Part shown: positions 16,198 through 23,063 of the stretch, in pieces
Position numbering within the stretch: the first letter of the stretch is position 1
Layout of the letters: the number at the start of each line of letters is the position of its first letter
From: an uncultured Chryseobacterium sp.
GTDB lineage: Bacteria; Bacteroidota; Bacteroidia; Flavobacteriales; Weeksellaceae
Reading direction: 5' to 3'
Assembly (NCBI GenBank): GCA_913778505.1
Contig: CAJYWD010000041.1
Location: 1 to 32,660, forward strand
Length of the DNA stretch: 32,660 nucleotides
Notes under the pieces: model-generated
Databases searched by the model: none
Told to the model about the DNA's origin: nothing
What the model saw: the letters and a program-made list of their open reading frames with translations, nothing else
Made by a program: the position numbers and the translations under genes

Positions 16198-16836
16198 TTA
16201 ATGACATTTAAAATAATCAAAGGGTTCTTTGCAATCGTCACACTGATATAATGCTTTGCAAGCTGTGGAACCAAACTGACTGACTAAATGCGTATGTTTT
16301 GAGCCACAAAGCGGACATTCTACCTCATCTGTCTTTGAGAATAATTCATCATTATTTTTTGAGTAAACAGGTGGTGCGATGCCGTACGCTTTCAGTTTTT
16401 GTTTTCCTTCTTCCGTCATCCAATCAGTGGTCCATGCGGGACTCAATTGGTTTGTTATTTTGATGTTGTGGAAACCTTTTTCAATCAGTTTCATTCTGAT
16501 AGCCATATTAATCATCGATGTTGCAGGACAACCCGAATAAGTTGGCGTCACGATAATTTCGATTTCATCTTCTTGCGAATCTTCAAGTTTTGGTGAACCA
16601 ATATGTCGCTCCTCTGGAGCTTCGCTATTATTGACGTCGTTTTTTTCTACAAACATTCCGCTCCTACGGTGCTTCACATCTCGAATAATTTTGTTTTCCT
16701 CTCTTGCCACAACCGTTTCACTCTTGTGAAGCTTGACATCACGAATAATTCCCAAATCCAAAAGATTGAGAACGGGAACTTCCGGATCGGGAACTTCCTT
16801 TAGGATTTGCCATATTTCATTTTCCGTGATTGTCAT
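16198..16836 (-). CDS. paaD: PaaD: oxygenase maturation factor with an in-frame insertion
   Basis: A 212-residue PaaD. The N-terminal MIP18/DUF59 domain has IWQILKEVPDPEVPVLNLLD (8-27) and TPTYSGCPATSMINMAIRMK (about 97-116). The C-terminal zinc-ribbon-like part has CPLCGSKHTHLVSQFGSTAC and CDDC. PaaD is needed for assembly of the PaaABC(E) oxygenase, probably for iron-sulphur or metal insertion. It is about 47 residues longer than the usual roughly 165. The excess lies at about 36-88 (LHKSETVVAREENK...DSQED) between two copies of IIRDVK and is encoded by repeat-like DNA (16590-16750). The frame is kept, so the gene may still work. Confidence 0.93.
   Translation of the reverse strand: MTITENEIWQILKEVPDPEVPVLNLLDLGIIRDVKLHKSETVVAREENKIIRDVKHRRSGMFVEKNDVNNSEAPEERHIGSPKLEDSQEDEIEIIVTPTYSGCPATSMINMAIRMKLIEKGFHNIKITNQLSPAWTTDWMTEEGKQKLKAYGIAPPVYSKNNDELFSKTDEVECPLCGSKHTHLVSQFGSTACKALYQCDDCKEPFDYFKCH
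16590..16750. repeat. Palindromic repeat inserted in-frame in paaD
   Basis: Two 20-bp direct repeats, 16671-16690 and 16731-16750, differ at 2 positions and lie exactly 60 bp apart. Two palindromes of the GCTCCnnnGGAGC type lie at 16608-16620 (perfect) and 16660-16672 (one mismatch). The same palindrome type occurs in the MITE at 12439-12452. The total excess relative to a normal PaaD is about 140 bp. Confidence 0.8.
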
Positions 16837-16924
16837 TTTTTATTTTATACGCCGCCGTTATCAAGCCTCTTGGCTTCGGAAGGCTGCGAGGTTTTAATAC
16901 AATTCCATTTTTCTTAGTGTAAAA

Positions 16925-17692
16925 CTATTTCTTGACTAATTGTATTGACTTATAATTAAAATCCACGACATTGTAAACTCCATTTATTTCTGGTAAACTA
17001 GTGTTCAAAGATATTGTTTTGTATTCCTGTTTCCACTTACCTTGGGTGCAGATGGTGTCGTATTTCGTTTTTTCATTTGTTGTCGTATTTCCATAAATTA
17101 ATACTCTTTTAACTTTTAAAATATGGGTAGTTAAATCCAATTCGATGTGCCTTTCAAAAACATTTTTAGGAAGATTATCAATTCCTAAAAAATAGTACCC
17201 TCTGGAATATGTATCGCAATTATTCGAAATAAAATCTATTTCTCCATCATCATAAACTTGATTTTTTTTGGTTAAAAAAATAGTGTCAAGATTTTTAGTT
17301 ATTCCAGCAAGCCATACGTCCTTTAATTCTATTGTTGAAAAATCGGTGTTAATTTTTCTTAAACGGATAGTGTCCATATCCCAAATACTTCCTTCTGAGA
17401 CGCCACCACGTCCGCTTTCAACACTTAAACGTCTTTTTTCGTAACCACTTTTTGTAATTTCTTCATTTATAAAAATAGGATTTCTACCAAATAAACTAAC
17501 AAATCCCATATCTGTTATTTCTGATAATTCAAATCGTCCATTTTTATCTGTAAATGTTTCTCCGACTTTACAACTATCAACAGGAACGCCATTCTCATCA
17601 ATGATTACCCCTATTAATTTGGGTCTCAAAACTTTTTTAGTACAAGAAAAAATGAAAAACGGAAAGATTAATAATAGAATTAAGCTTTTCAT
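16925..17692 (-). CDS. Lipoprotein with carboxypeptidase-regulatory-like domain
   Basis: A 255-residue lipoprotein: signal peptide MKSLILLLIFPFFIFSC with lipid cysteine C17, then a short carboxypeptidase-regulatory-like beta-sandwich (LIGVIIDENGVPVDSCKVGE; TDKNGRFELSEI, about 25-60). The remainder is hydrophilic and not recognised. The ATG at 17692 is preferred over one at 17752 that would add 20 residues before the signal peptide. The gene lies between paaC and paaD with no apparent link to phenylacetate breakdown. Its AT-rich composition and its spacer (GTTGCGCCTTTGCGTTAC at 17798-17815 carries a family E arm) suggest an insertion into the paa unit. Confidence 0.8.
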   Translation of the reverse strand: MKSLILLLIFPFFIFSCTKKVLRPKLIGVIIDENGVPVDSCKVGETFTDKNGRFELSEITDMGFVSLFGRNPIFINEEITKSGYEKRRLSVESGRGGVSEGSIWDMDTIRLRKINTDFSTIELKDVWLAGITKNLDTIFLTKKNQVYDDGEIDFISNNCDTYSRGYYFLGIDNLPKNVFERHIELDLTTHILKVKRVLIYGNTTTNEKTKYDTICTQGKWKQEYKTISLNTSLPEINGVYNVVDFNYKSIQLVKK

Positions 17693-17818
17693 TTTAAAAT
17701 TTGTTTTTTCTGACTTGCACTTTTTAAATCCTAGCGTTTGGTACACGATCATTATTATTTGTGTTGATTTTCTGATATAAGCCTAAGATTAGCTCCGTTG
17801 CGCCTTTGCGTTACAAAC

Positions 17819-18583
17819 CTACCATTCCATATTAGGATAAGTGCGTTGCATCATTTGCATTTCGGCAAGGATGTAACCCATTTTCTCGGTATGTTTTCCG
17901 TCTTTTCCGCCAGTTAATTGTCTTGATTTTGAGAAATCAATTGCCAAAGTGGCTTCATGCAGGATTTCCAGAACTTTGGTTTCCCAATGGGTTCGGAACT
18001 TTCTGATGTCCGGAATTATATTTTGTTCAATTAATTCTAATTCCCAGTTGGTTGGAATGAACATCTCGCCTGTAAAATCAACCAAATCATTCACTGATTT
18101 TTGGATTTTAATGTGACTTTCTTCCGTCCCGTCTCCTAAACGAATCATCCATTCGCTGCTCCATTTCAAATGATAAGTCACTTCTTTCAAAGATTTTTCG
18201 GCAATGGAAGCAAGTTTCAAATCAGAATGGTGTTTCAGTTTGGTCAATAACAGATGATGATAAACATCGAAGAAAAACTGTCTCGTAATGGTATCTCCGA
18301 AATGTCCGTTTTCTTTTTCAACTAAAAGCAGATTCTTAAATTCTCTTTCATTTCTCAGGAAAGCCAAATCATCTTCCGATTTGCCTTCATTCTGAACTTC
18401 GGCTGCGTATTGATAATAGTTGGAAGCTTCTCCCAACAAATCCAAAGCGATGTTGGACATTGCAATATCCTGCTCAAGAACCGGACCTTTCCCGCACCAT
18501 TCGCAAAGACGCTGACCGAGAATCAGGCTTGTGTCTGCGAGATGAAGGAGGTAATTGAGCCAGTTATTTTGATTGTTTTCCAT
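17819..18583 (-). CDS. paaC: PaaC: phenylacetyl-CoA epoxidase structural subunit
   Basis: A 254-residue ferritin-like helical protein (E. coli PaaC 248). Typical segments are HLADTSLILGQRLCEWCGKG (13-32), EQDIAMSNIALDLLGEASNY and LKEVTYHLKWSSEWMIRLGD. In the complex PaaC is the non-catalytic partner of PaaA and shapes its active site. Metal ligands are incomplete, as usual for PaaC. The start is the ATG at 18583. Downstream lies the lipoprotein gene, and upstream the repeat pair B and C separates it from paaB. Confidence 0.95.
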   Translation of the reverse strand: MENNQNNWLNYLLHLADTSLILGQRLCEWCGKGPVLEQDIAMSNIALDLLGEASNYYQYAAEVQNEGKSEDDLAFLRNEREFKNLLLVEKENGHFGDTITRQFFFDVYHHLLLTKLKHHSDLKLASIAEKSLKEVTYHLKWSSEWMIRLGDGTEESHIKIQKSVNDLVDFTGEMFIPTNWELELIEQNIIPDIRKFRTHWETKVLEILHEATLAIDFSKSRQLTGGKDGKHTEKMGYILAEMQMMQRTYPNMEW

Positions 18584-18623
18584 TTATTTAGAATACAAAG
18601 GTTTTATTTTAATTAAGTTTCTT

Positions 18624-18700
18624 TTGTCATTCCGGAGGAATCTCCACAGATTAGATTGACTTCGTCGAAACCACTTCGTTGGGTTTCCTACGGAATGACA
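18624..18700. repeat. Family B palindromic repeat, copy 1
   Basis: TTGTCATTCCGGAGGAATC at the left end and GGTTTCCTACGGAATGACA at the right are reverse complements with few mismatches. ATTGACTTCGTCGAAACC is in the middle. The second copy is at 20445-20527. Confidence 0.8.
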
Positions 18701-18735
18701 ATATTGTATTTTTATGATAAATATTATTTTATGTT

Positions 18736-18811
18736 GAATCTGCAGCCCGGCCTGAGTGGAGCTCATCCGCCATAGGCGGATAGCGGGAACGGAGGACGGA
18801 TTAAGCTGTCA
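18736..18811. repeat. Family C repeat with exchangeable hairpin, copy 1
   Basis: Left arm 18742-18766 and right arm 18781-18808 are identical to those at 20567-20591 and 20624-20651. The core here is the small hairpin ATCCGCC-ATA-GGCGGAT (18765-18781). It ends 12 bp before the paaB stop and may end paaB transcription. Confidence 0.85.
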
Positions 18812-18822
18812 TAAAAATCATA

Positions 18823-19110
18823 TTACATATTTTTAACTTCTTCCGGAACGTGGTAAAACGTTGGATGACGATACACTTTGTCTTCCGAAGGTTCATAAAA
18901 CGCCTCGGAATCATCGGGATTGGTAGCATGGATATGTTTGGACTCTACCACCCAAATGCTGACACCTTCCATTCTTCTGGTGTAAACGTCTCGGGCGTTT
19001 TGGATTGCCATTTCTGCATCCGCAGCGTGGAGACTCCCGACGTGCTTGTGGTCCAAACCTTGTCTGCTTCTGATAAAAACCTCCCAAAGCGGCCATTCTG
19101 TATTTTGCAT
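18823..19110 (-). CDS. paaB: PaaB: phenylacetyl-CoA epoxidase small subunit
   Basis: A 95-residue protein of normal length (E. coli 95). It opens MQNTEWPLWEVFIRSRQGLD and continues KHVGSLHAADAEMAIQNARD (24-43) and GVSIWVVESKHIHA. PaaB bridges the PaaAC units in the epoxidase. The start is the ATG at 19110. The 265-bp spacer upstream (19111-19375) holds a 15-bp tandem repeat and a family A palindrome and no gene. Confidence 0.97.
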   Translation of the reverse strand: MQNTEWPLWEVFIRSRQGLDHKHVGSLHAADAEMAIQNARDVYTRRMEGVSIWVVESKHIHATNPDDSEAFYEPSEDKVYRHPTFYHVPEEVKNM

Positions 19111-19120
19111 AATATTTATT

Positions 19121-19155
19121 TAGACTGATAGATAATAGACTGATAGATAATAGAC
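19121..19155. repeat. 15-bp tandem repeat before paaB
   Basis: TAGACTGATAGATAA occurs at 19121-19135 and 19136-19150, followed by TAGAC. The same words form the inverted repeat before paaZ (12120-12206). Confidence 0.85.
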
Positions 19156-19241
19156 TTTAATCTATTGCTTTATTATTGTTCATTTTATCGCAAAAGCGGA
19201 AGATTTTCTCTTTTGATTGTGTTTTAAGTCGCTACTATTTA

Positions 19242-19322
19242 CACTTCGGCAGGCTCATTGTGACATCACTAATATTGAACGTTCAAATTAAAACGTGTCA
19301 GTCTGAGCTTGTCGAAGACTTT
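19242..19322. repeat. Family A palindromic repeat, copy 1
   Basis: CACTTCGGCAGGCTCATTGTGACA at the left and TGTCAGTCTGAGCTTGTCGAAG at the right form a long imperfect stem (each read in part). On the plus strand the right end runs into ACTTTTG. The other copies are at 22122-22200 and 22213-22297. Confidence 0.85.
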
Positions 19323-19375
19323 TGCGACTTAAAACATTGCCTTTTCAGATTTGTTGTGCCTTTGCGTTAAAAACA

Positions 19376-20335
19376 TTAAACTGTTTTTCTGTTTTGTTCT
19401 TCTCTTGATTTTCTTTTCTCGTGATAAGCCGTTGCGGCTTCTCTTACCCAAGCGCCATCATCGAAGGCTTTTTTGCGGGTTTCGATGCGTTCTTTGTTGC
19501 AAAGTCCGTTTCCTTTCACCACTTTCCAAAACTCGTCCCAATCGATTTCTCCGAAGTCGTAATGTCCGGTTTCTTCATTGAATTTCAAATCCGGGTCGGG
19601 AATCGTCAAGCCCAGATATTCTGCCTGAGGTACGGAAACATCCACGAAACGTTGTCTCAACTCGTCATTGGTGAAACGTTTGATGCGCCATTTCATCGAG
19701 AGTTCTGTGTTTCCCGAATCGGCATCTTTTGGTCCAAACATCATCAAAGTCGGCCACCACCAACGGTTGAACGCGTCCTGAGCCATTGCTTTTTGCTCCG
19801 GCGAACCTTGAGCCAATTTCATCATCAGCTCATAACCTTGTCTCTGGTGGAAACTTTCTTCTTTACAAATCCTAACCATCGCTCTGGCATAAGGTCCGTA
19901 AGACGCCCGGCAAAGCGGAACCTGATTGAGAATTGCAGCACCATCAACCAACCAACCAATCGCTCCCATATCTGCCCAAGTTAAAGTCGGATAGTTGAAA
20001 ATGCTGGAATATTTGGCTTTTCCTGAATGCAAATCGTTAATGGTTTCATCTCTTGTAACGCCCAACGTTTCGGCGGCACAATAGAGATAAAGTCCGTGTC
20101 CGGCTTCGTCCTGAACTTTTGCCAGGAGGATTTTCTTTCGGTTGAGAGTTGGGGCACGTGTAATCCAGTTGGCTTCCGGCAACATCCCAACAATCTCAGA
20201 ATGGGCGTGCTGAGAAATCTGGCGAATCAAAGTTTTCCTGTACGCATCAGGCATCCAGTCTTTTGGTTCGATGCGGATTTCGCTGTCTATTTTATTCTGA
20301 AAATGTTCTTCTAAATTGATTTCTGTTGTTTCCAT
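19376..20335 (-). CDS. paaA: PaaA: phenylacetyl-CoA epoxidase catalytic subunit
   Basis: A 319-residue di-iron oxygenase subunit (E. coli 309). The metal-binding helices are visible: two ExxH motifs, [20 protein letters not shown] and [15 protein letters not shown], and the preceding glutamate in [11 protein letters not shown]. It forms the 1,2-epoxide on phenylacetyl-CoA with electrons from PaaE. The ATG at 20335 gives [12 protein letters not shown]; an upstream in-frame ATG (20368) lies in a family E repeat and gives an unlikely [11 protein letters not shown] prefix. An anchoring Shine-Dalgarno is not evident, as is usual in this phylum. Confidence 0.97.
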   Translation of the reverse strand: METTEINLEEHFQNKIDSEIRIEPKDWMPDAYRKTLIRQISQHAHSEIVGMLPEANWITRAPTLNRKKILLAKVQDEAGHGLYLYCAAETLGVTRDETINDLHSGKAKYSSIFNYPTLTWADMGAIGWLVDGAAILNQVPLCRASYGPYARAMVRICKEESFHQRQGYELMMKLAQGSPEQKAMAQDAFNRWWWPTLMMFGPKDADSGNTELSMKWRIKRFTNDELRQRFVDVSVPQAEYLGLTIPDPDLKFNEETGHYDFGEIDWDEFWKVVKGNGLCNKERIETRKKAFDDGAWVREAATAYHEKRKSREEQNRKTV

Positions 20336-20350
20336 TTTCTTTCTGTTTTT

Positions 20351-20415
20351 TGAACGCAAAGCGCGCAAGGTTCTTTTTAACTACTAACTGTTTTTAAGTT
20401 CGCAAAGGCGTAAAC
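20351..20415. repeat. Family E interspersed repeat, copy 3
   Basis: GAACGCAAAGCGCGCAAGG, centre, AAGTTCGCAAAGGCGTAAA, directly upstream of paaA. Confidence 0.75.
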
Positions 20416-20444
20416 TCAAATAAGAATTAAATTCTAACGCTTCT

Positions 20445-20527
20445 TTTGTCATTCGGTAGGAATCTAAACTTAGCTGTAGAGATTGACTTCGTCGAACCAT
20501 TTTGTTAGGTTTCCTACGGAATGACAA
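20445..20527. repeat. Family B palindromic repeat, copy 2
   Basis: TTTGTCATTCGGTAGGAATC and GGTTTCCTACGGAATGACAA flank GATTGACTTCGTCGAACC, as at 18624-18700. Confidence 0.85.
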
Positions 20528-20560
20528 ACTTTGTGGTTATAGCCTTACTGGTTTTATACC

Positions 20561-20655
20561 GAATCCGCAGCCCGGCCTGAGTGGAGCTCATTTTTTTTGC
20601 GGCTGTAAAAGCTTGGCAAAAAATAGCGGGAACGGAGGACGGATTAAGCTGCCAT
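20561..20655. repeat. Family C repeat with exchangeable hairpin, copy 2
   Basis: Arms identical to copy 1 (25 and 28 nt) around a different, AT-rich hairpin at 20590-20624 (ATTTTTTTTGC pairing with GGCAAAAAAT). It ends 11 bp before the paaE stop, the same position as copy 1 has after paaB. Confidence 0.85.
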
Positions 20656-20665
20656 AATTATTACC

Positions 20666-21748
20666 TTATTTAATATCAAAATTAACAACCACTTCTTCCG
20701 AACGTGGATGCGCCTGGCAAGACAAGATAAATCCTGCGGCAATCTCGTCCGGTTCGAGAGAATAATTGATGTCCATTTCTACTTCGCCTTTTTCAAGTTT
20801 GCATTTACACGTCGCACAAACGCCGCCTTTGCAGGCGTAAGGTAAATCTGCTCCGTTTTGTAAAGCGGCATCCAAAATCGTTGGTCCGTGGTAAGCCAAA
20901 TCCAGTTTCAGAGCGGTTGCGTCTAATTTCACAGTGACTTTGCTAAAATCATCATTGGATTTGTTAATTGCCAGCTCGTGTTCTTTTTTCTTTTCCGCCG
21001 AGGCAGCGCTGAAGAATAATTCAAAATGAATTTTCTTGGCTTCAACACCGGATTGGATTAAAGTATCTCTCACACTCAGAATCATTTCCTCTGGTCCGCA
21101 AAGGAAAACCTCATCGATTTTTTCTGCGGGAATTATATTCCTGAGGAATGATTCTGCTTTTTCGGAATTGATTCGTCCACTTAGCAAATCTGCATCGGCA
21201 ACCTCTCGGCTTAGAATGTGATAGATGCTCAATCGTTCCATAAAACGATTTTTCAAAGCTTCGATTTCTTCTTTGAAAATGATGGTTCCTTTGTTTTTGT
21301 TTCCGTAAATCAGAACAAACTGACTTTGCGGTTCATTTTTCAAAACAGATTTGATGATGGAAATAATCGGCGTGATGCCGCTTCCTGCAGCAAAAGCGAC
21401 ATACGTTTTATTATTGTCAGGGTTGAGTTCCGTGTAGAATTTTCCCATCGGCGGCATCACTTCCAAAACGTCGCCTTCTTTCAGACTGTCATTCATAAAA
21501 GAGGAGAACAGACCTTCCGGAACTTTTTTCACAGCGACTTTCAGTTCGCCTTCGCACGGACTTGCACAAATGGAATAGGAACGACGCAATTCCTCGTTGC
21601 CATTCATTTGTCGGAATGTCAAATATTGACCTTGTGTGAATTTGAATTGTTCCGATAATTCTTCCGGAACATCAAAACTCACGGAAACACAGTCCGGTGT
21701 TTCTTTCTTGACTTTTTTGACTTTTAATGGATAAAATGTTGTTGACAT
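20666..21748 (-). CDS. paaE: PaaE: epoxidase reductase subunit
   Basis: A 360-residue ferredoxin-NADP reductase-like electron carrier. The FAD-binding domain has RRSYSICASP (55-64), the NAD(P)-binding domain has AGSGITPI (121-128), and the C-terminal plant-type 2Fe-2S domain has ACKGGVCATCKC plus a distant ILSC (about 300-345). It passes electrons from NADPH to PaaA. The length is normal (E. coli 356). The start is the ATG at 21748. A broken copy of its first 13 codons lies 143 bp upstream. Confidence 0.96.
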   Translation of the reverse strand: MSTTFYPLKVKKVKKETPDCVSVSFDVPEELSEQFKFTQGQYLTFRQMNGNEELRRSYSICASPCEGELKVAVKKVPEGLFSSFMNDSLKEGDVLEVMPPMGKFYTELNPDNNKTYVAFAAGSGITPIISIIKSVLKNEPQSQFVLIYGNKNKGTIIFKEEIEALKNRFMERLSIYHILSREVADADLLSGRINSEKAESFLRNIIPAEKIDEVFLCGPEEMILSVRDTLIQSGVEAKKIHFELFFSAASAEKKKEHELAINKSNDDFSKVTVKLDATALKLDLAYHGPTILDAALQNGADLPYACKGGVCATCKCKLEKGEVEMDINYSLEPDEIAAGFILSCQAHPRSEEVVVNFDIK

Positions 21749-21761
21749 TCTTATTTATTAT

Positions 21762-21835
21762 TTGAACACAAAGTGCGCAAAGATTTTTTTGAGATTATTG
21801 AAAATATTTTAAGGTTCACAAAGGCGTAAAACTTA
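21762..21835. repeat. Family E interspersed repeat, copy 4
   Basis: TTGAACACAAAGTGCGCAAAG, centre, AAGGTTCACAAAGGCGTAAA (each arm read in pieces), immediately upstream of paaE. Confidence 0.8.
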
Positions 21836-21852
21836 GCAAAGCTTATAAGATA

Positions 21853-21891
21853 AACATCTTTTACTCGTAATGGATGAAATGCTGTTGACAT
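21853..21891 (-). pseudogene. Partial copy of the paaE 5' end
   Basis: Thirteen codons, MSTAFHPLRVKDV, parallel the paaE start MSTTFYPLKVKKV. The match continues upstream through the family E left arm (21889-21920 against 21746-21780). The fragment then runs into unrelated sequence. Confidence 0.8.
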
Positions 21892-21903
21892 TATTATTTA
21901 TTA

Positions 21904-21968
21904 GTTGAACACAAAGTGCGCAATTTTTTTTTTGATTTACTATATGTTTTTAAGTCCGCAAATCAAAG
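21904..21968. repeat. Family E interspersed repeat, copy 5
   Basis: TTGAACACAAAGTGCGCAA followed by a degraded right end (TTTTAAGTCCGCAAA). It was duplicated together with the paaE start. Confidence 0.75.
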
Positions 21969-22008
21969 ATTCATCGATTCCTTTAAAATCAATAAATATA
22001 TTGAGATA

Positions 22009-22098
22009 AAGCCGCTTACGCTTAGCTAAGATTTATAAATTTTGGCTAAAGCCAAATTACTTTTCTCTTTGTTTGACGGGCTAAAGCCCGCCTCTATT
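22009..22098. repeat. GGCTAAAGCC-type repeat
   Basis: Contains two short palindromes, TTTGGCTAAAGCCAAA (22039-22054) and GGGCTAAAGCCC (22078-22089), a type common in flavobacterial spacers. The long gap 21892-22305 holds this, copy 5 of family E and two family A copies, but no gene. Confidence 0.7.
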
Positions 22099-22121
22099 GA
22101 TGATCCATTAATTTGCTTAAT

Positions 22122-22200
22122 ACTTGGACAAGCTCAGTGTGACAACGCTAATACTAACAGTTTCATTAAAACGTGTCAGTCTGAGCTGGCGAAGACTTTT
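22122..22200. repeat. Family A palindromic repeat, copy 2
   Basis: GGACAAGCTCAGTGTGACA ... TGTCAGTCTGAGCTGGCGAAG followed by ACTTTTT. It is nearly identical to copy 3 just downstream. Confidence 0.9.
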
Positions 22201-22212
22201 TATATTATGTTG

Positions 22213-22297
22213 GACACTTCGACAAGCTCAGTGTGACAACGCTAATACTAGCAGTTTCATTAAAACGTGTCAGTCTGAGCTGGCGAAGACTTTTTTT
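22213..22297. repeat. Family A palindromic repeat, copy 3
   Basis: The same element as 22122-22200, with a complete left end (CACTTCGACAAGCTCAGTG). The two form a tandem of about 86-88 bp. This one ends 9 bp from the TetR stop. Confidence 0.9.
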
Positions 22298-22305
22298 ATC
22301 ATCAT

Positions 22306-22905
22306 TTATGAGTTTAATCCATTCATCAGCAATGTTTTCAAATCTTCTTCCAATTCCTGCGGTGTGATATCGCGGCTTGGTTTGTACCATAATTCTATCC
22401 ATCGGATTGATGATAACATCGTGAAAAGAGCTACAGAAACATTCATTTTTTTGAATTCTCCGCTTTCCATTCCTTGTTCTATAATATTGGCAAAGCTTTT
22501 TTCGTAAGACTTTCTGATTTGCTTGTATTGATTTTTCTTCTCTTCGGAAAGATATTTCCAATCGTTATTTGCAACAGAAACAGACGCCGAATCTTCTATA
22601 ATCAACTGAACGTGAAGTCCGATAATGGCTCTCAATTTGTTTTGAAAACTTTGATTCGTATTTTCGATTTCCTGCAACTGAGAAATATATTGATTGGCAA
22701 TTTTGAAACAAATTAATTCCAGGATTTCATCTTTGGATTTGATATGATTGTACATACTTGCCGCTTCCATTCCTACTTTTTCGGCCAAGTCGCGCATACT
22801 GGTTCCGCCAAAACCTTTCTCTTTGAAAAGCTTTGCGGCTTCTGATAAAATCAATTCTTTTTTATTGATTTTGATTTTTTTATCTGTAATTAAATCTAAT
22901 TCCAT
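22306..22905 (-). CDS. TetR/AcrR-family regulator of the paa cluster
   Basis: A 199-residue TetR-type repressor. The N-terminal HTH (about 17-62) reads LILSEAAKLFKEKGFGGTSM, then RDLAEKVGMEAASMYNHIKSK. The C-terminal ligand-binding domain is helical and resembles the FadR/PaaR group (inference). It lies between the E1 gene and paaE on the same strand. The palindrome overlapping the E1 promoter (25227-25244) is a strong candidate operator. Known PaaR proteins respond to phenylacetyl-CoA; the ligand here is not visible. The start is the ATG at 22905, and a family E repeat lies just upstream. Confidence 0.92.
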   Translation of the reverse strand: MELDLITDKKIKINKKELILSEAAKLFKEKGFGGTSMRDLAEKVGMEAASMYNHIKSKDEILELICFKIANQYISQLQEIENTNQSFQNKLRAIIGLHVQLIIEDSASVSVANNDWKYLSEEKKNQYKQIRKSYEKSFANIIEQGMESGEFKKMNVSVALFTMLSSIRWIELWYKPSRDITPQELEEDLKTLLMNGLNS

Positions 22906-22923
22906 TTTTATTAATCTTGTTTA

Positions 22924-22991
22924 TTGAACACAAAGTCCACAAAGATTTTTTTATATACTAACTACTTTAAGGTTCACAAAGGCGTAAAACT
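22924..22991. repeat. Family E interspersed repeat, copy 6
   Basis: TTGAACACAAAGTCCACAAAG, centre, AAGGTTCACAAAGGCGTAAA (read in pieces), between tetR and the E1 gene. Confidence 0.8.
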
Positions 22992-23063
22992 CAACAAAGA
23001 AAACTAACTTAATAATAAATTAAAGCAAAGCTAATTGCCAAAAGCCAACAGCTAATAGCTATC

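Noticed and set aside
20336-20368. N-terminal extension of PaaA
   Set aside because: It lies in the family E repeat and gives [11 protein letters not shown], absent from normal PaaA.
22124-22507. 127-codon plus-strand frame after tetR
   Set aside because: It runs through two family A repeats and then antisense to the tetR gene.
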